NCBI GenBank assembly: GCA_028715095.1
Contig: JAQUSM010000019.1
Location: forward strand, 1-12,643
Direction: 5' to 3'
Source of the DNA: Candidatus Omnitrophota bacterium
GTDB taxonomy: Bacteria > Omnitrophota > Gorgyraeia > Gygaellales > Profunditerraquicolaceae
DNA length: 12,643 nucleotides
Position 1 is the stretch's first letter. Each line of letters opens with the position of its first letter. Made by a program: the position numbers and the translations under genes. Below are positions 6,401-12,643 of the stretch, one piece after another. The notes under the pieces are model-generated. The model had not been told where the DNA came from and did not search any database. It saw nothing but the letters and a program-made list of their open reading frames with translations.

Positions 6401-7864
6401 ATGAAACTTAAAACAATCTCCCTGGTATTATTTTTATCACTATTCCATTTTCCTGCTTGTTTTGCTTCCGTAAAACAGCCTGATTTTTCCGGAGAGTTTT
6501 ATCCCGACGGAAAAGCGGCATTATCCGCAATGCTGGGTAATTTCCTGGAAAAGGCATCCCCTAACCCCGTACCTGGACAGGTTCTTGTCCTTATCAGCCC
6601 TCATGCGGGGTATGGTTATTCCGGCCAAACCGCCGCGTATGGTTATAAGCTCATTAAGGGAAGGCCTTATAAAACCGTAGTTATACTCGGCACCAGCCAC
6701 CATAAACCTTTTAGCGGAGCCGCTGTCTATGCTCAAGGATCTTTTGAAACAAGCCTCGGCATATTGAAAATAGATGATCAGTTTGCCGGTAAGTTGATTG
6801 GTAAGAGCAATGATATTTTTGCTGACGAGTCCGCTTTCAGCAACGAGCATTCAGTCGAAGTGCAGCTGCCGTTTTTACAAAGCGTGCTTGCTGATTTTAA
6901 GATTGTCCCGGTAGTTATCGGAGATTGCTCGTTGTCTGCTTGTAAAATCATTGCCTCTTTGCTTAAGGAGGCAATAGGCAGCCGCAAAGATGTTTTATTG
7001 GTGGTATCTACTGATTTATACCATGGTTATAATATTAAAGAGGCCGACCAAACTGATTCATTGACGCTTGAACTGATTAAGAAGATGGATTATGAAGGGC
7101 TATATTATTCTTTGCGCGATGAAAAAGCGCAAGCCTGCGGCGGGTTCGGCGCGGTGATTGCCTTAAACGTGGCAAAAGAATCCGGATACGATAAAGTGGA
7201 GCTCTTGAATCATACGAATTCTGCGGTAGTAACCGGCCGCAATACCGATGGCCAATGGACAGTAGGTTATGCCAGTATAGCCGTTTATAATCCGGAAGGA
7301 GACCATATGTTGAATAACCAGCAAAGAAATAAGCTGCTTGAGATTGCCCGCGGCTCGATTGATACATATCTGCGGACAGGCAAGAAAATGGAGCTTGCCG
7401 GGGATGATCCTGCATTAAAACAGGAAATGGGCGCTTTTGTTACGCTCAATATGCACGGCCAGTTAAGGGGCTGTATCGGCAATCTTTCCGCCAGCCAGCC
7501 TCTTTATCTTACCGTCAGAGACATGGCGGTTGAAGCGGCGGTTGATGACCCGCGGTTTTCCCCTCTTACTTTATCGGACCTTAAGGATGTGGAAATAGAA
7601 ATCTCCGTTTTATCGCCTTTAAAAAAAGTGGATTCGGCAGAAAATATAGAGTTGGGCAAACATGGAGTGCTTGTGCGTAAAGGGTATCAAAGCGGGGTTT
7701 TCCTGCCCCAGGTAGCCACGGAGACCGGCTGGAGCAAAGAAGAATTTTTAAATAATCTTTGTGCCCATAAAGCCGGCCTGCCCCAGGATGCCTGGAAAGA
7801 CAGGAATACCGAGCTTTATATATTTAACGCCGAGGTTTTTTCTGAAAAAGAGAAAGCAAAATGA
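6401..7864 (+). CDS. MEMO-AMMECR1 fusion (AmmeMemoRadiSam system proteins B and A), probably exported
   Basis: Fusion of 487 residues joining the two non-radical-SAM proteins of the AmmeMemoRadiSam set; the biochemical role is unknown. Residues 1-22 look like a signal peptide (basic start, then LVLFLSLFHF, cut near CFA-S). Residues 26-295 are the MEMO domain, related to metal-dependent dioxygenases. Likely metal ligands are present: His68 in ISPHAGY, His100/His101 in GTSHH, His208 in STDLYHGY and Cys246 in QACGGFG. Residues 305-482 are the AMMECR1 domain, with GAFVTL and the family hallmark LRGCIG at 355-360. Start 6401 was chosen over in-frame ATGs at 6341 and 6368 because those lie inside the palindromes and would bury the signal peptide; no good Shine-Dalgarno precedes any of them. 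The stop overlaps rsmE by four bases (ATGA). No AmmeMemoRadiSam radical SAM partner lies in the window. Confidence 0.92.
   Translation: MKLKTISLVLFLSLFHFPACFASVKQPDFSGEFYPDGKAALSAMLGNFLEKASPNPVPGQVLVLISPHAGYGYSGQTAAYGYKLIKGRPYKTVVILGTSHHKPFSGAAVYAQGSFETSLGILKIDDQFAGKLIGKSNDIFADESAFSNEHSVEVQLPFLQSVLADFKIVPVVIGDCSLSACKIIASLLKEAIGSRKDVLLVVSTDLYHGYNIKEADQTDSLTLELIKKMDYEGLYYSLRDEKAQACGGFGAVIALNVAKESGYDKVELLNHTNSAVVTGRNTDGQWTVGYASIAVYNPEGDHMLNNQQRNKLLEIARGSIDTYLRTGKKMELAGDDPALKQEMGAFVTLNMHGQLRGCIGNLSASQPLYLTVRDMAVEAAVDDPRFSPLTLSDLKDVEIEISVLSPLKKVDSAENIELGKHGVLVRKGYQSGVFLPQVATETGWSKEEFLNNLCAHKAGLPQDAWKDRNTELYIFNAEVFSEKEKAK
7294..7309 (+). promoter_or_regulatory. Internal in-frame ribosome-binding site at the domain junction
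   Basis: Inside the MEMO-AMMECR1 gene, GGAAGGAG (7294-7301) stands five bases before an in-frame ATG (7307, Met303), exactly between the MEMO domain (ending ASIAVYNPEG) and the AMMECR1 domain (starting LNNQQRNKLLEIAR). This would allow a free 185-residue AMMECR1 protein (7307-7864), without a signal peptide, to be made from the same message. It is a better initiation site than the gene's own start. It may also be the fossil of two formerly separate genes. Confidence 0.55.
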
Positions 7865-8598
7865 ACCGTTTCTTCGTCGATAAAACTGATGTAAAAGATA
7901 AAAACATTACGTTGAAGGATCCGGAGCAGCTGCATCACTTAAGGGATGTGCTCAGGATCAAGCTTTTTGAACAAATAGCGGTTTTTGATAATTGCGGTAA
8001 TGAATATATTGCCGCGGTGGTTGAAATTGGGCCAGCGGCGGCAAAATTGGAGATAAAAGAGAAGAAGCCCCCCAGGGATGCGAGCCTGGATCTTACAGTT
8101 GCCTGCGCCATCCCTAAGAAAGTAAAGATGGATGATATTGTGGATAAGCTTACGCAATTAGGGGTTGAATGTATAATCCCGCTTGAGACAGAAAGGGTAA
8201 TTGTCAGGCTGGATAAACAGAAGAAAATACAACGATTCCAGCGCTGGGAAAAAATTGCTTTGAGCGCTGCCAAACAAAGCCAGGGTAATAAACTTACGGT
8301 GATCAAGCCGGTCGCCGCCTTAAAAGATTTGCTTTTGTCTGTGGATGATTTTGATTTAAAATTAATGCCTACTTTAGAAGGCAAGCGCAAGAGCCTTAAA
8401 GATGCCCTTAGCCGTGAACGCGGCAATATTAAGAAAATAATAGTTTTAATCGGTCCGGAAGGTGATTTTACTCCTCAGGAGGTTGTCCTGGCAATAAGAG
8501 CCGGGTTTCTTCCTGTTTCGCTTGGTGAGCGGGTCTTGCGTGTAGATACGGCAGCTATAGCAGCCGCCAGTTTTATTAAATTAAATGAAACTTGTTAA
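7861..8598 (+). CDS. rsmE: 16S rRNA (uracil1498-N3)-methyltransferase RsmE
   Basis: SPOUT-class methyltransferase that uses S-adenosylmethionine to methylate N3 of U1498 in 16S rRNA, near the decoding site. The 245 residues are normal for the family. The N-terminal PUA-like RNA-binding region contains HHLRDVLRIK (25-34). The C-terminal knot carries the cofactor-binding motifs LIGPEGDFT (196-204) and SLGERVLRVDTAAIAA (220-235), which are diagnostic. The usual Gln-Ser-x-Arg stretch is present as AAKQSQGNK without the common Arg. It overlaps the preceding gene by four bases and mtaB by 14. The rsmE-mtaB pair is conserved in other bacteria (yqeU-yqeV in Bacillus), which supports both assignments. 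Confidence 0.96.
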   Translation: MNRFFVDKTDVKDKNITLKDPEQLHHLRDVLRIKLFEQIAVFDNCGNEYIAAVVEIGPAAAKLEIKEKKPPRDASLDLTVACAIPKKVKMDDIVDKLTQLGVECIIPLETERVIVRLDKQKKIQRFQRWEKIALSAAKQSQGNKLTVIKPVAALKDLLLSVDDFDLKLMPTLEGKRKSLKDALSRERGNIKKIIVLIGPEGDFTPQEVVLAIRAGFLPVSLGERVLRVDTAAIAAASFIKLNETC

Positions 8599-9808
8599 AT
8601 TTTTTACCCTCGGGTGTAAAGCCAACCAATATGATACGCAAAGTATCCTGGAAAGATTTTTAAGTAAGGGGTTCGGAGAGGCCGGCAAAAGTCAAAACCC
8701 GGATTATTTTCTGATAAATACCTGTACTGTTACCTCCGGGGCTGACCGGAAATCCCGCAATATTATCCGTAGATGCGTCCAGTCAAATCCAAAGGCGAAA
8801 ATTATTGTTACCGGCTGCCTGGCGGAAAAAGACTGGGATTTATTGGCGGGTATCAAAGGTGTCAGTTTAGTCGTAAAAAAAGGTTTTTTCCCCGAGGGAA
8901 TAAGCGGGTTTAGCCGGCATACCCGCGCTTTCTTAAAGATCCAGGACGGCTGCGATAATTTCTGCACATACTGTAAAGTAGCCCTGGTAAGGGGTAAAAA
9001 ACGCAGCAAAAGTTTTCAGCAAGTGCTTAAAGAGGCAAGAAAACTGGTTTTCTGCGGGTTTAAAGAGATTGTCCTGACGGGAATTTGCCTGGGCGAATAT
9101 GGCAAGGACCTTTCTCCTAAGAAAGGCCTTGTCGATGTTGTCAATTCCCTGTCGAAAATAGAAGGATTGTCGCGTATAAGATTAAGCTCAATTGAAGCAG
9201 GGGACGTTTCTATCAAGCTGATTAAACTCCTGGCAGGCAGCAAAAAGTTTTGCCGGCATCTGCATATTCCCATCCAGAGCGGAGACAACAGCATACTCAA
9301 ACGCATGAACCGTAAGTACACCAGGGAGAAGTATGAGGATTTAATCTCCAGGATCAAGCGTAATATTCCCGGAGTTTCCATTACCACGGATTGCTTGATT
9401 GGTTTTCCCGGGGAAAGCGGAGAAAATTTTAATAATACCGTTAGTTTAATCAGAAAGATAATGCCTTTAAAGGCGCATATTTTTCCTTATTCCGTCCGCC
9501 CGGGCACAAAAGCCGCCGGTTTCAGCGGATTAGTTGATGCGAAAACAGTTAATGCCCGTTGCGCTAATCTGGAAAAAGCTGCTCAAGAGTGCCGGGATCA
9601 ATTTATGCGCAAGTTCATCGGTGAGGAGTTTTTAGTTTTGATAGAGGGTGTTGCCAAAGACCAAACTTGCTATTTGGAGGGCTTAACCGATAATTACCTT
9701 AATATCAGGATACCCTTTAAACCCGGGTTAATCAACAAGTTTGTGCGGGTGAAGTTAAAACGCATCGCGGAAGGCAGTTTTCTTGGGGAATATATTGACA
9801 ATTATTAG
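8585..9808 (+). CDS. mtaB: tRNA t6A37 methylthiotransferase MtaB
   Basis: Radical SAM methylthiotransferase that adds a methylthio group to C2 of t6A37 in tRNAs decoding ANN codons. The 407 residues run in family order. The N-terminal UPF0004 domain has the three cluster ligands Cys11 (LGCKANQYD), Cys47 (NTCTVT) and Cys78 (TGCLAE). The radical SAM motif is Cys123-x3-Cys127-x2-Cys130 (DGCDNFCTYC). Further family blocks are LHIPIQSGDNSILKRMNR and TTDCLIGFPGES, and a C-terminal TRAM-like RNA-binding segment starts at about 345. MiaB and RimO are alternatives; pairing with rsmE and the 'LGCKANQYD' start favour MtaB. One small deviation is CKVALVRG after the third cluster Cys, where most relatives have Pro in place of the Ala. 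Confidence 0.93.
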   Translation: MKLVKFFTLGCKANQYDTQSILERFLSKGFGEAGKSQNPDYFLINTCTVTSGADRKSRNIIRRCVQSNPKAKIIVTGCLAEKDWDLLAGIKGVSLVVKKGFFPEGISGFSRHTRAFLKIQDGCDNFCTYCKVALVRGKKRSKSFQQVLKEARKLVFCGFKEIVLTGICLGEYGKDLSPKKGLVDVVNSLSKIEGLSRIRLSSIEAGDVSIKLIKLLAGSKKFCRHLHIPIQSGDNSILKRMNRKYTREKYEDLISRIKRNIPGVSITTDCLIGFPGESGENFNNTVSLIRKIMPLKAHIFPYSVRPGTKAAGFSGLVDAKTVNARCANLEKAAQECRDQFMRKFIGEEFLVLIEGVAKDQTCYLEGLTDNYLNIRIPFKPGLINKFVRVKLKRIAEGSFLGEYIDNY

Positions 9809-9822
9809 TTTAGAGCTATATT
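9795..9822 (+). promoter_or_regulatory. Candidate promoter for the thioesterase gene (possibly leaderless)
   Basis: TTGACA (9795-9800), a 16-base spacer and TATATT (9817-9822) lie across the mtaB stop codon. The predicted transcription start is about 9829, only a few bases before ATG 9832. No Shine-Dalgarno is visible before that ATG, so the transcript could be leaderless. A better -10 match, TATAAT (9823-9828), has a spacer of 22 bases, too long for this -35 box. The AT-rich setting makes chance matches likely. Confidence 0.4.
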
Positions 9823-9831
9823 TATAATAAT

Positions 9832-10209
9832 ATGAAAACACGGATCTACTATCATCATACTGACTGCGGAGGGGTGGTTTATTACGCCAACTACCTTAAT
9901 TTTCTTGAAGAGGCGCGTACAGAATATTTTGCGTTAAAAAACGCTTCTATCAAGCAATTGTCTGATTCCGGGATCATGTTTGTGGTCGCCCGGCAGGAGA
10001 TAGATTATAAACTTCCGGCTGTATACGGCGATGAGCTGGATATCTTGACCCAGGTAGGAACAGTCAGCGGAGTACGCATTGAATTCCTGCATGAAATATA
10101 TAATCAAAATAAACAGCTTATCGTTAAAGCTAAAACCCTCCTTGTTTGCGTGGATAAGCGTTTAAAACCGCAGGCCATTCCCGAGGATCTCCTTAAGAAA
10201 TTAATTTAA
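9832..10209 (+). CDS. ybgC: YbgC/4HBT-family acyl-CoA thioesterase
   Basis: Small hot-dog-fold thioesterase (125 residues) that hydrolyses acyl-CoA thioesters in the cytoplasm. Relatives act on short-chain or hydroxybenzoyl-CoA substrates, and YbgC is linked to the Tol-Pal envelope system in proteobacteria. The family active-site block is clear: HHTDCGGVVYYANYLNFLEEARTEY, with the catalytic Asp at residue 11 and the conserved Tyr-Ala-Asn-Tyr segment at 18-21. The second block, YGDELDILTQV, and a C-terminal strand KTLLVCVDKRLKPQAIP complete the fold. It lies 23 bases after mtaB with no Shine-Dalgarno. The true substrate cannot be read from sequence, and no tol or pal genes are in the window. 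Confidence 0.88.
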   Translation: MKTRIYYHHTDCGGVVYYANYLNFLEEARTEYFALKNASIKQLSDSGIMFVVARQEIDYKLPAVYGDELDILTQVGTVSGVRIEFLHEIYNQNKQLIVKAKTLLVCVDKRLKPQAIPEDLLKKLI

Positions 10210-10233
10210 TTTTAACAATATTGGAGACTAAAA

Positions 10234-10734
10234 ATGGAAAATTTGGAATTATTACGCTTCAGGCGTAGTATAAGGCTGTTTCAAAATAGAGGTATTGACG
10301 GGAAAGACCTGGAGAAGCTTATTGATTGCGCCAGGTTTGCCCCTACGGCAAGAAATGTGCAGCCCTGGGAATTTGTGGTAGTCACGGATAAACATAAACT
10401 GGCTGAATTGTCTAAATTAGCTGAAAATGGCAGGTTTATTGCCCAGGCAGCTGCCTGCATCGCGGTTTTTTGCCTTGACTCAAAATATTACCTCGAAGAC
10501 GGATGCGGCGCTACCTGTAATATCCTTTTAGCGGCTACAGCTTTAGGTATTGGTTCTTGCTGGGTAGCCGGAGATAAAAAGCCTTACGCTGGACAGGTAA
10601 ATGTTTTATTGAATGCCCCCATAGAGATGAAATTGGTCAGCTTGATTGCTTTGGGCTATCCGCAGGAAAAAGATTCTTTTAAACAAACAGATAAACGCCG
10701 GCTTAAAGAACTTTTGCATTGGGAGAATTTTTGA
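10234..10734 (+). CDS. Nitroreductase-family flavoprotein
   Basis: FMN-dependent nitroreductase-fold oxidoreductase of 166 residues, at the short end of the family. Visible features are the N-terminal FMN phosphate-binding Arg block FRRSIRLF (9-16), the second FMN-contact block APTARNVQPWEFVVV (36-50), the helix GCGATCNILLAATALGIGSCWV (90-111; Gly and Ser contact flavin in relatives) and LIALGYPQEK near the end. GGAG stands seven bases before the ATG. It follows ybgC by 24 bases and shares one base with the next gene. Members reduce nitro compounds, quinones, enones or flavins; the physiological substrate here is unknown. Cysteines are frequent (residues 32, 75, 80, 91, 95, 109), which may matter in an anaerobe. 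Confidence 0.92.
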   Translation: MENLELLRFRRSIRLFQNRGIDGKDLEKLIDCARFAPTARNVQPWEFVVVTDKHKLAELSKLAENGRFIAQAAACIAVFCLDSKYYLEDGCGATCNILLAATALGIGSCWVAGDKKPYAGQVNVLLNAPIEMKLVSLIALGYPQEKDSFKQTDKRRLKELLHWENF

Positions 10735-11033
10735 TGCCTCAAATTATCTGGTCAGGGCAAACCGGTTGTTTGCTGCCGCTGCTTATTATCCTTAACCTTT
10801 TATTCGGCAGGGCAATCTTTAATTCAACTTATCTTTGGCTGGGTGTGGAGGCAGCCCTTATTCTAATATTTCTTATTAAGATTCATATTTTTATGCGGAA
10901 AATCATCCAGCAGTTCGGACCAGCGGCCCGTGGTCCGGCTTCCGGCAGCCGAAGCCAACGTCCAGGGGGGCCTCATGGCAGGGTTATTGATGTGGAGGGC
11001 AGGGTAGTTGAGGAGGAAAAGAAACTGGAGTAA
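10734..11033 (+). CDS. Small two-helix membrane protein of unknown function
   Basis: 99-residue protein that I do not recognise. The start ATG 10734 overlaps the nitroreductase stop (TGATG), and GGGAG lies eight bases upstream, so translation is probably coupled; a TTG five codons earlier is a weaker option. Two hydrophobic segments are visible, at about 11-26 (GCLLPLLIILNLLFGR) and 32-52 (STYLWLGVEAALILIFLIKIH). A polar cytoplasmic-type tail follows, rich in Gly, Ala, Pro and Arg at 61-83, ending in the acidic/basic stretch VIDVEGRVVEEEKKLE. The bases coding for the Gly/Pro/Arg tail form two adjacent inverted repeats and are more GC-rich than the surroundings. Position just before hppA suggests, but does not show, a link to ion-pump function. 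Confidence 0.72.
   Translation: MPQIIWSGQTGCLLPLLIILNLLFGRAIFNSTYLWLGVEAALILIFLIKIHIFMRKIIQQFGPAARGPASGSRSQRPGGPHGRVIDVEGRVVEEEKKLE
10916..10956. repeat. Two adjacent GC-rich inverted repeats inside a coding region
   Basis: CGGACCA (10916-10922) pairs with TGGTCCG (10931-10937) across an 8-base loop. GGCTTC (10937-10942) pairs with GAAGCC (10951-10956) across another 8-base loop. The two sit end to end in the Gly/Pro/Arg-coding tail of the small membrane protein, in a patch clearly richer in G and C than its flanks. They could fold in the mRNA or be a small inserted repeat that was kept in frame. Confidence 0.6.
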
Positions 11034-11039
11034 TTGTTA

Positions 11040-11067
11040 TTGACAAGTGTCACGGTTATGTTAACAT
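11040..11067 (+). promoter_or_regulatory. Candidate hppA promoter
   Basis: A perfect -35 box TTGACA (11040-11045) is followed by a 16-base spacer and a moderate -10 TAACAT (11062-11067, four of six matches). The predicted start near 11074 would give a leader of about 64 bases ending in AAAGGAG (11121-11127) and GCGGAG (11127-11132) before ATG 11138. The -10 match is weak, which is compatible with a regulated promoter. Confidence 0.45.
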
Positions 11068-11068
11068 A
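11041..11068. promoter_or_regulatory. Pair of operator-like palindromes over the hppA promoter
   Basis: TGACA-AG-TGTCA (11041-11052) overlaps the -35 box. TATGTTAACATA (11057-11068), a perfect 12-base palindrome, covers the -10 region. Their centres are 16 bases apart. Each is the size of a dimeric repressor half-complex site, and their exact placement on the promoter elements suggests transcriptional control, but no regulator is identified. Confidence 0.4.
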
Positions 11069-11137
11069 TTGCCTAATTTTTGATAGGTTGTTCAGTAGCG
11101 TAAAATAACAAATGTTTCTGAAAGGAGCGGAGTAAAA

Positions 11138-12643
11138 ATGGGTTTTGATTTGCTGTTGTTGGCGCCGGTTGGTTCGATCTTAGCTTTAAGTTTCGCGTTT
11201 TATCTGGCCTTAAGCATCCTGAAGATGGATGAAGGAACGGATAAAATGAAGGAGATTGCCCAGGCCGTACGCGTGGGGGCTCAGGCATATTTAAAAAGGC
11301 AGTATCTTGGCGTTTCTATGTTTTTTATCGTGGTATTTTTTATTCTTCTGGCTATGGCTTTGAAGAATTATTTAGTCATATTTGTTCCCTTTGCTTTTTT
11401 AACCGGCGGATTCTTCTCAGGGTTATCCGGCTTCATAGGTATGACCATCGCAACACAATCTTCTAACCGTACTGCCCAGGCAGCTTCTAAGAGCCTGAAT
11501 TCAGGTTTACGCGTAGCTTTTTCCAGCGGCGCGGTAATGGGGCTTACCGTAGTCGGCCTAGGCCTGTTGGACTTAAGTATTTGGTATTATTTTCTGAATT
11601 GGTATTATTCCTGCCACTCTATTCCCATGGGAACCGATAAAATTGCCGCCATTACATCTACTATGCTTTGCTTTGGTATGGGCGCCAGTTCTATGGCTCT
11701 TTTTGCCAGGGTAGGCGGAGGCATTTTTACTAAGGCCGCTGATGTTGGCGCTGACTTAGTAGGTAAGGTAGAAGCAGGAATTCCCGAAGATGATCCGCGT
11801 AACCCGGCAGTTATTGCTGACAATGTCGGTGACAATGTCGGTGATGTTGCTGGAATGGGAGCCGATCTCTACGAATCTTATGTTGGTTCTATTGTCGCTA
11901 CTTCTGCTTTAGGTGTTGCCGCCGGCCTTGGGGTTGCCGGGGTAACTGTGCCTATGGTTATGGCAGCGGTAGGTGTTGTCGCTTCAATTATTGGGACCTT
12001 CTTTGTAAAAAGCGGCGAGCAGGCAAGTCAAAAAGTCCTCTTGGCAGCTTTACGTAAAGGCGTATTTACCAGTTCGTTTTTAGTTGCGGTAATTTCATTC
12101 TTTCTGATTAAATATACCTTAGGTATCGAACATATCGGTACTTACTGGTCAGTCCTGGCAGGTTTGATCGCCGGCGTGTTGATTGGTTTGTGTACTGAAT
12201 ATTATACTTCCAGCGGTTTTAAGCCTACGCGTACAATCGCCGATGCTTCTCTAACCGGCCCGGCAACTGTAATTATCAGCGGTATTGCCGTAGGGATGAT
12301 GTCTACCGCGATCCCGGTAATTATCGTTTGCGTTGCTATCTTGATTAGCTTCTTTGTGTCAGGCGGAGCGGTGAATTTTAATGCGGGATTATATGGTATC
12401 GCGATTTCCGCGGTGGGTATGCTTTCAACCTTAGGTATTACGCTGGCTACCGATGCTTACGGCCCGGTTGCTGATAATGCCGGTGGAAACGCTGAGATGT
12501 CAAAATTACCTCCCGAAGTGAGAAAGAGAACGGATGCTTTGGATTCTTTAGGCAATACTACCGCAGCCACCGGCAAAGGTTTTGCTATTGGTTCGGCAGC
12601 TTTAACCGCTTTAGCGTTAATTGCCGCATATAAGGATCAGGTT
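11138..12643 (+). CDS. hppA: Membrane-bound ion-pumping pyrophosphatase HppA (K+-dependent type), 3' truncated by window
   Basis: Integral membrane pump that couples hydrolysis of pyrophosphate to export of H+ or Na+. 502 codons are present with no stop; relatives usually run to about 650-730 residues, so the C-terminal quarter lies beyond the window. The catalytic blocks are DVGADLVGKVEAGIPEDDP (202-220) and NPAVIADNVGDNVGDVAG (222-239), with the acidic PPi/Mg2+ ligands intact. GADLYESY follows, with Asp243 and Glu246 at the same numbers I recall for the Thermotoga maritima enzyme's ion gate. At 472-481 the sequence is GNTTAATGKG; Ala in place of Lys after GNTT marks the K+-dependent branch. 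Na+ pumping is therefore plausible but not proven. The start is supported by AAAGGAG and by the hydrophobic first helix. Its own promoter region precedes it. Confidence 0.96.
   Translation, partial: MGFDLLLLAPVGSILALSFAFYLALSILKMDEGTDKMKEIAQAVRVGAQAYLKRQYLGVSMFFIVVFFILLAMALKNYLVIFVPFAFLTGGFFSGLSGFIGMTIATQSSNRTAQAASKSLNSGLRVAFSSGAVMGLTVVGLGLLDLSIWYYFLNWYYSCHSIPMGTDKIAAITSTMLCFGMGASSMALFARVGGGIFTKAADVGADLVGKVEAGIPEDDPRNPAVIADNVGDNVGDVAGMGADLYESYVGSIVATSALGVAAGLGVAGVTVPMVMAAVGVVASIIGTFFVKSGEQASQKVLLAALRKGVFTSSFLVAVISFFLIKYTLGIEHIGTYWSVLAGLIAGVLIGLCTEYYTSSGFKPTRTIADASLTGPATVIISGIAVGMMSTAIPVIIVCVAILISFFVSGGAVNFNAGLYGIAISAVGMLSTLGITLATDAYGPVADNAGGNAEMSKLPPEVRKRTDALDSLGNTTAATGKGFAIGSAALTALALIAAYKDQV

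Noticed and set aside
11812..11845. Short direct repeat GACAATGTCGGT in hppA
   Set aside because: It is explained by the conserved catalytic protein motif NVGDNVGD found throughout the family.

Overview
The window comes from a double-membraned (diderm), probably anaerobic bacterium. All recognised genes lie on the + strand, closely packed and often overlapping, with no gene-free stretch longer than about 120 bases. The secretin shows there is an outer membrane. A large prepilin set, an apparently K+-dependent membrane pyrophosphatase and the AmmeMemo-type protein fit an uncultured PVC-side lineage such as Candidatus Omnitrophota. That placement is inference from gene content and protein style, not from a marker phylogeny.

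Region 1 (1-6226) is a type II secretion / type IV pilus-like assembly locus. It holds the 3' end of a secretin, a GspE/PilB ATPase, a GspF/PilC inner-membrane platform protein, two identical tandem pilin genes with their own strong promoter, and three further prepilin-like genes (GspG/H-like, GspI/PilV-like, GspJ/PilW-like). It ends with a zinc-ribbon, single-span membrane protein whose C-terminus resembles the periplasmic domain of GspB/GspC. The order D-E-F-G-(H)-I-J is that of a T2SS operon. The motor pulls pseudopilins through the platform and the secretin forms the outer-membrane exit.

Region 2 (6253-6382) is a tRNA-Ala(CGC) gene. Its last nucleotides run into a perfect 36-bp palindrome, followed at once by a second long inverted repeat with a related core.

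Region 3 (6401-11033) is a run of housekeeping or accessory genes: an apparently exported MEMO-AMMECR1 fusion, the rRNA methyltransferase RsmE, the methylthiotransferase MtaB (rsmE-mtaB is a conserved pairing), a YbgC-type thioesterase, a nitroreductase-family flavoprotein, and a small two-helix membrane protein of unknown function.

Region 4 (11034-12643) is a promoter region with two adjacent short palindromes, then hppA, a membrane ion-pumping pyrophosphatase that is cut by the window end.

The points most worth a second look are the perfect pilin duplication, the double palindrome on the tRNA 3' end, the in-frame ribosome-binding site exactly at the MEMO/AMMECR1 junction, the Gly-less prepilin cleavage sites, the zinc-ribbon/GspB-like protein, and the double-palindrome promoter of hppA.
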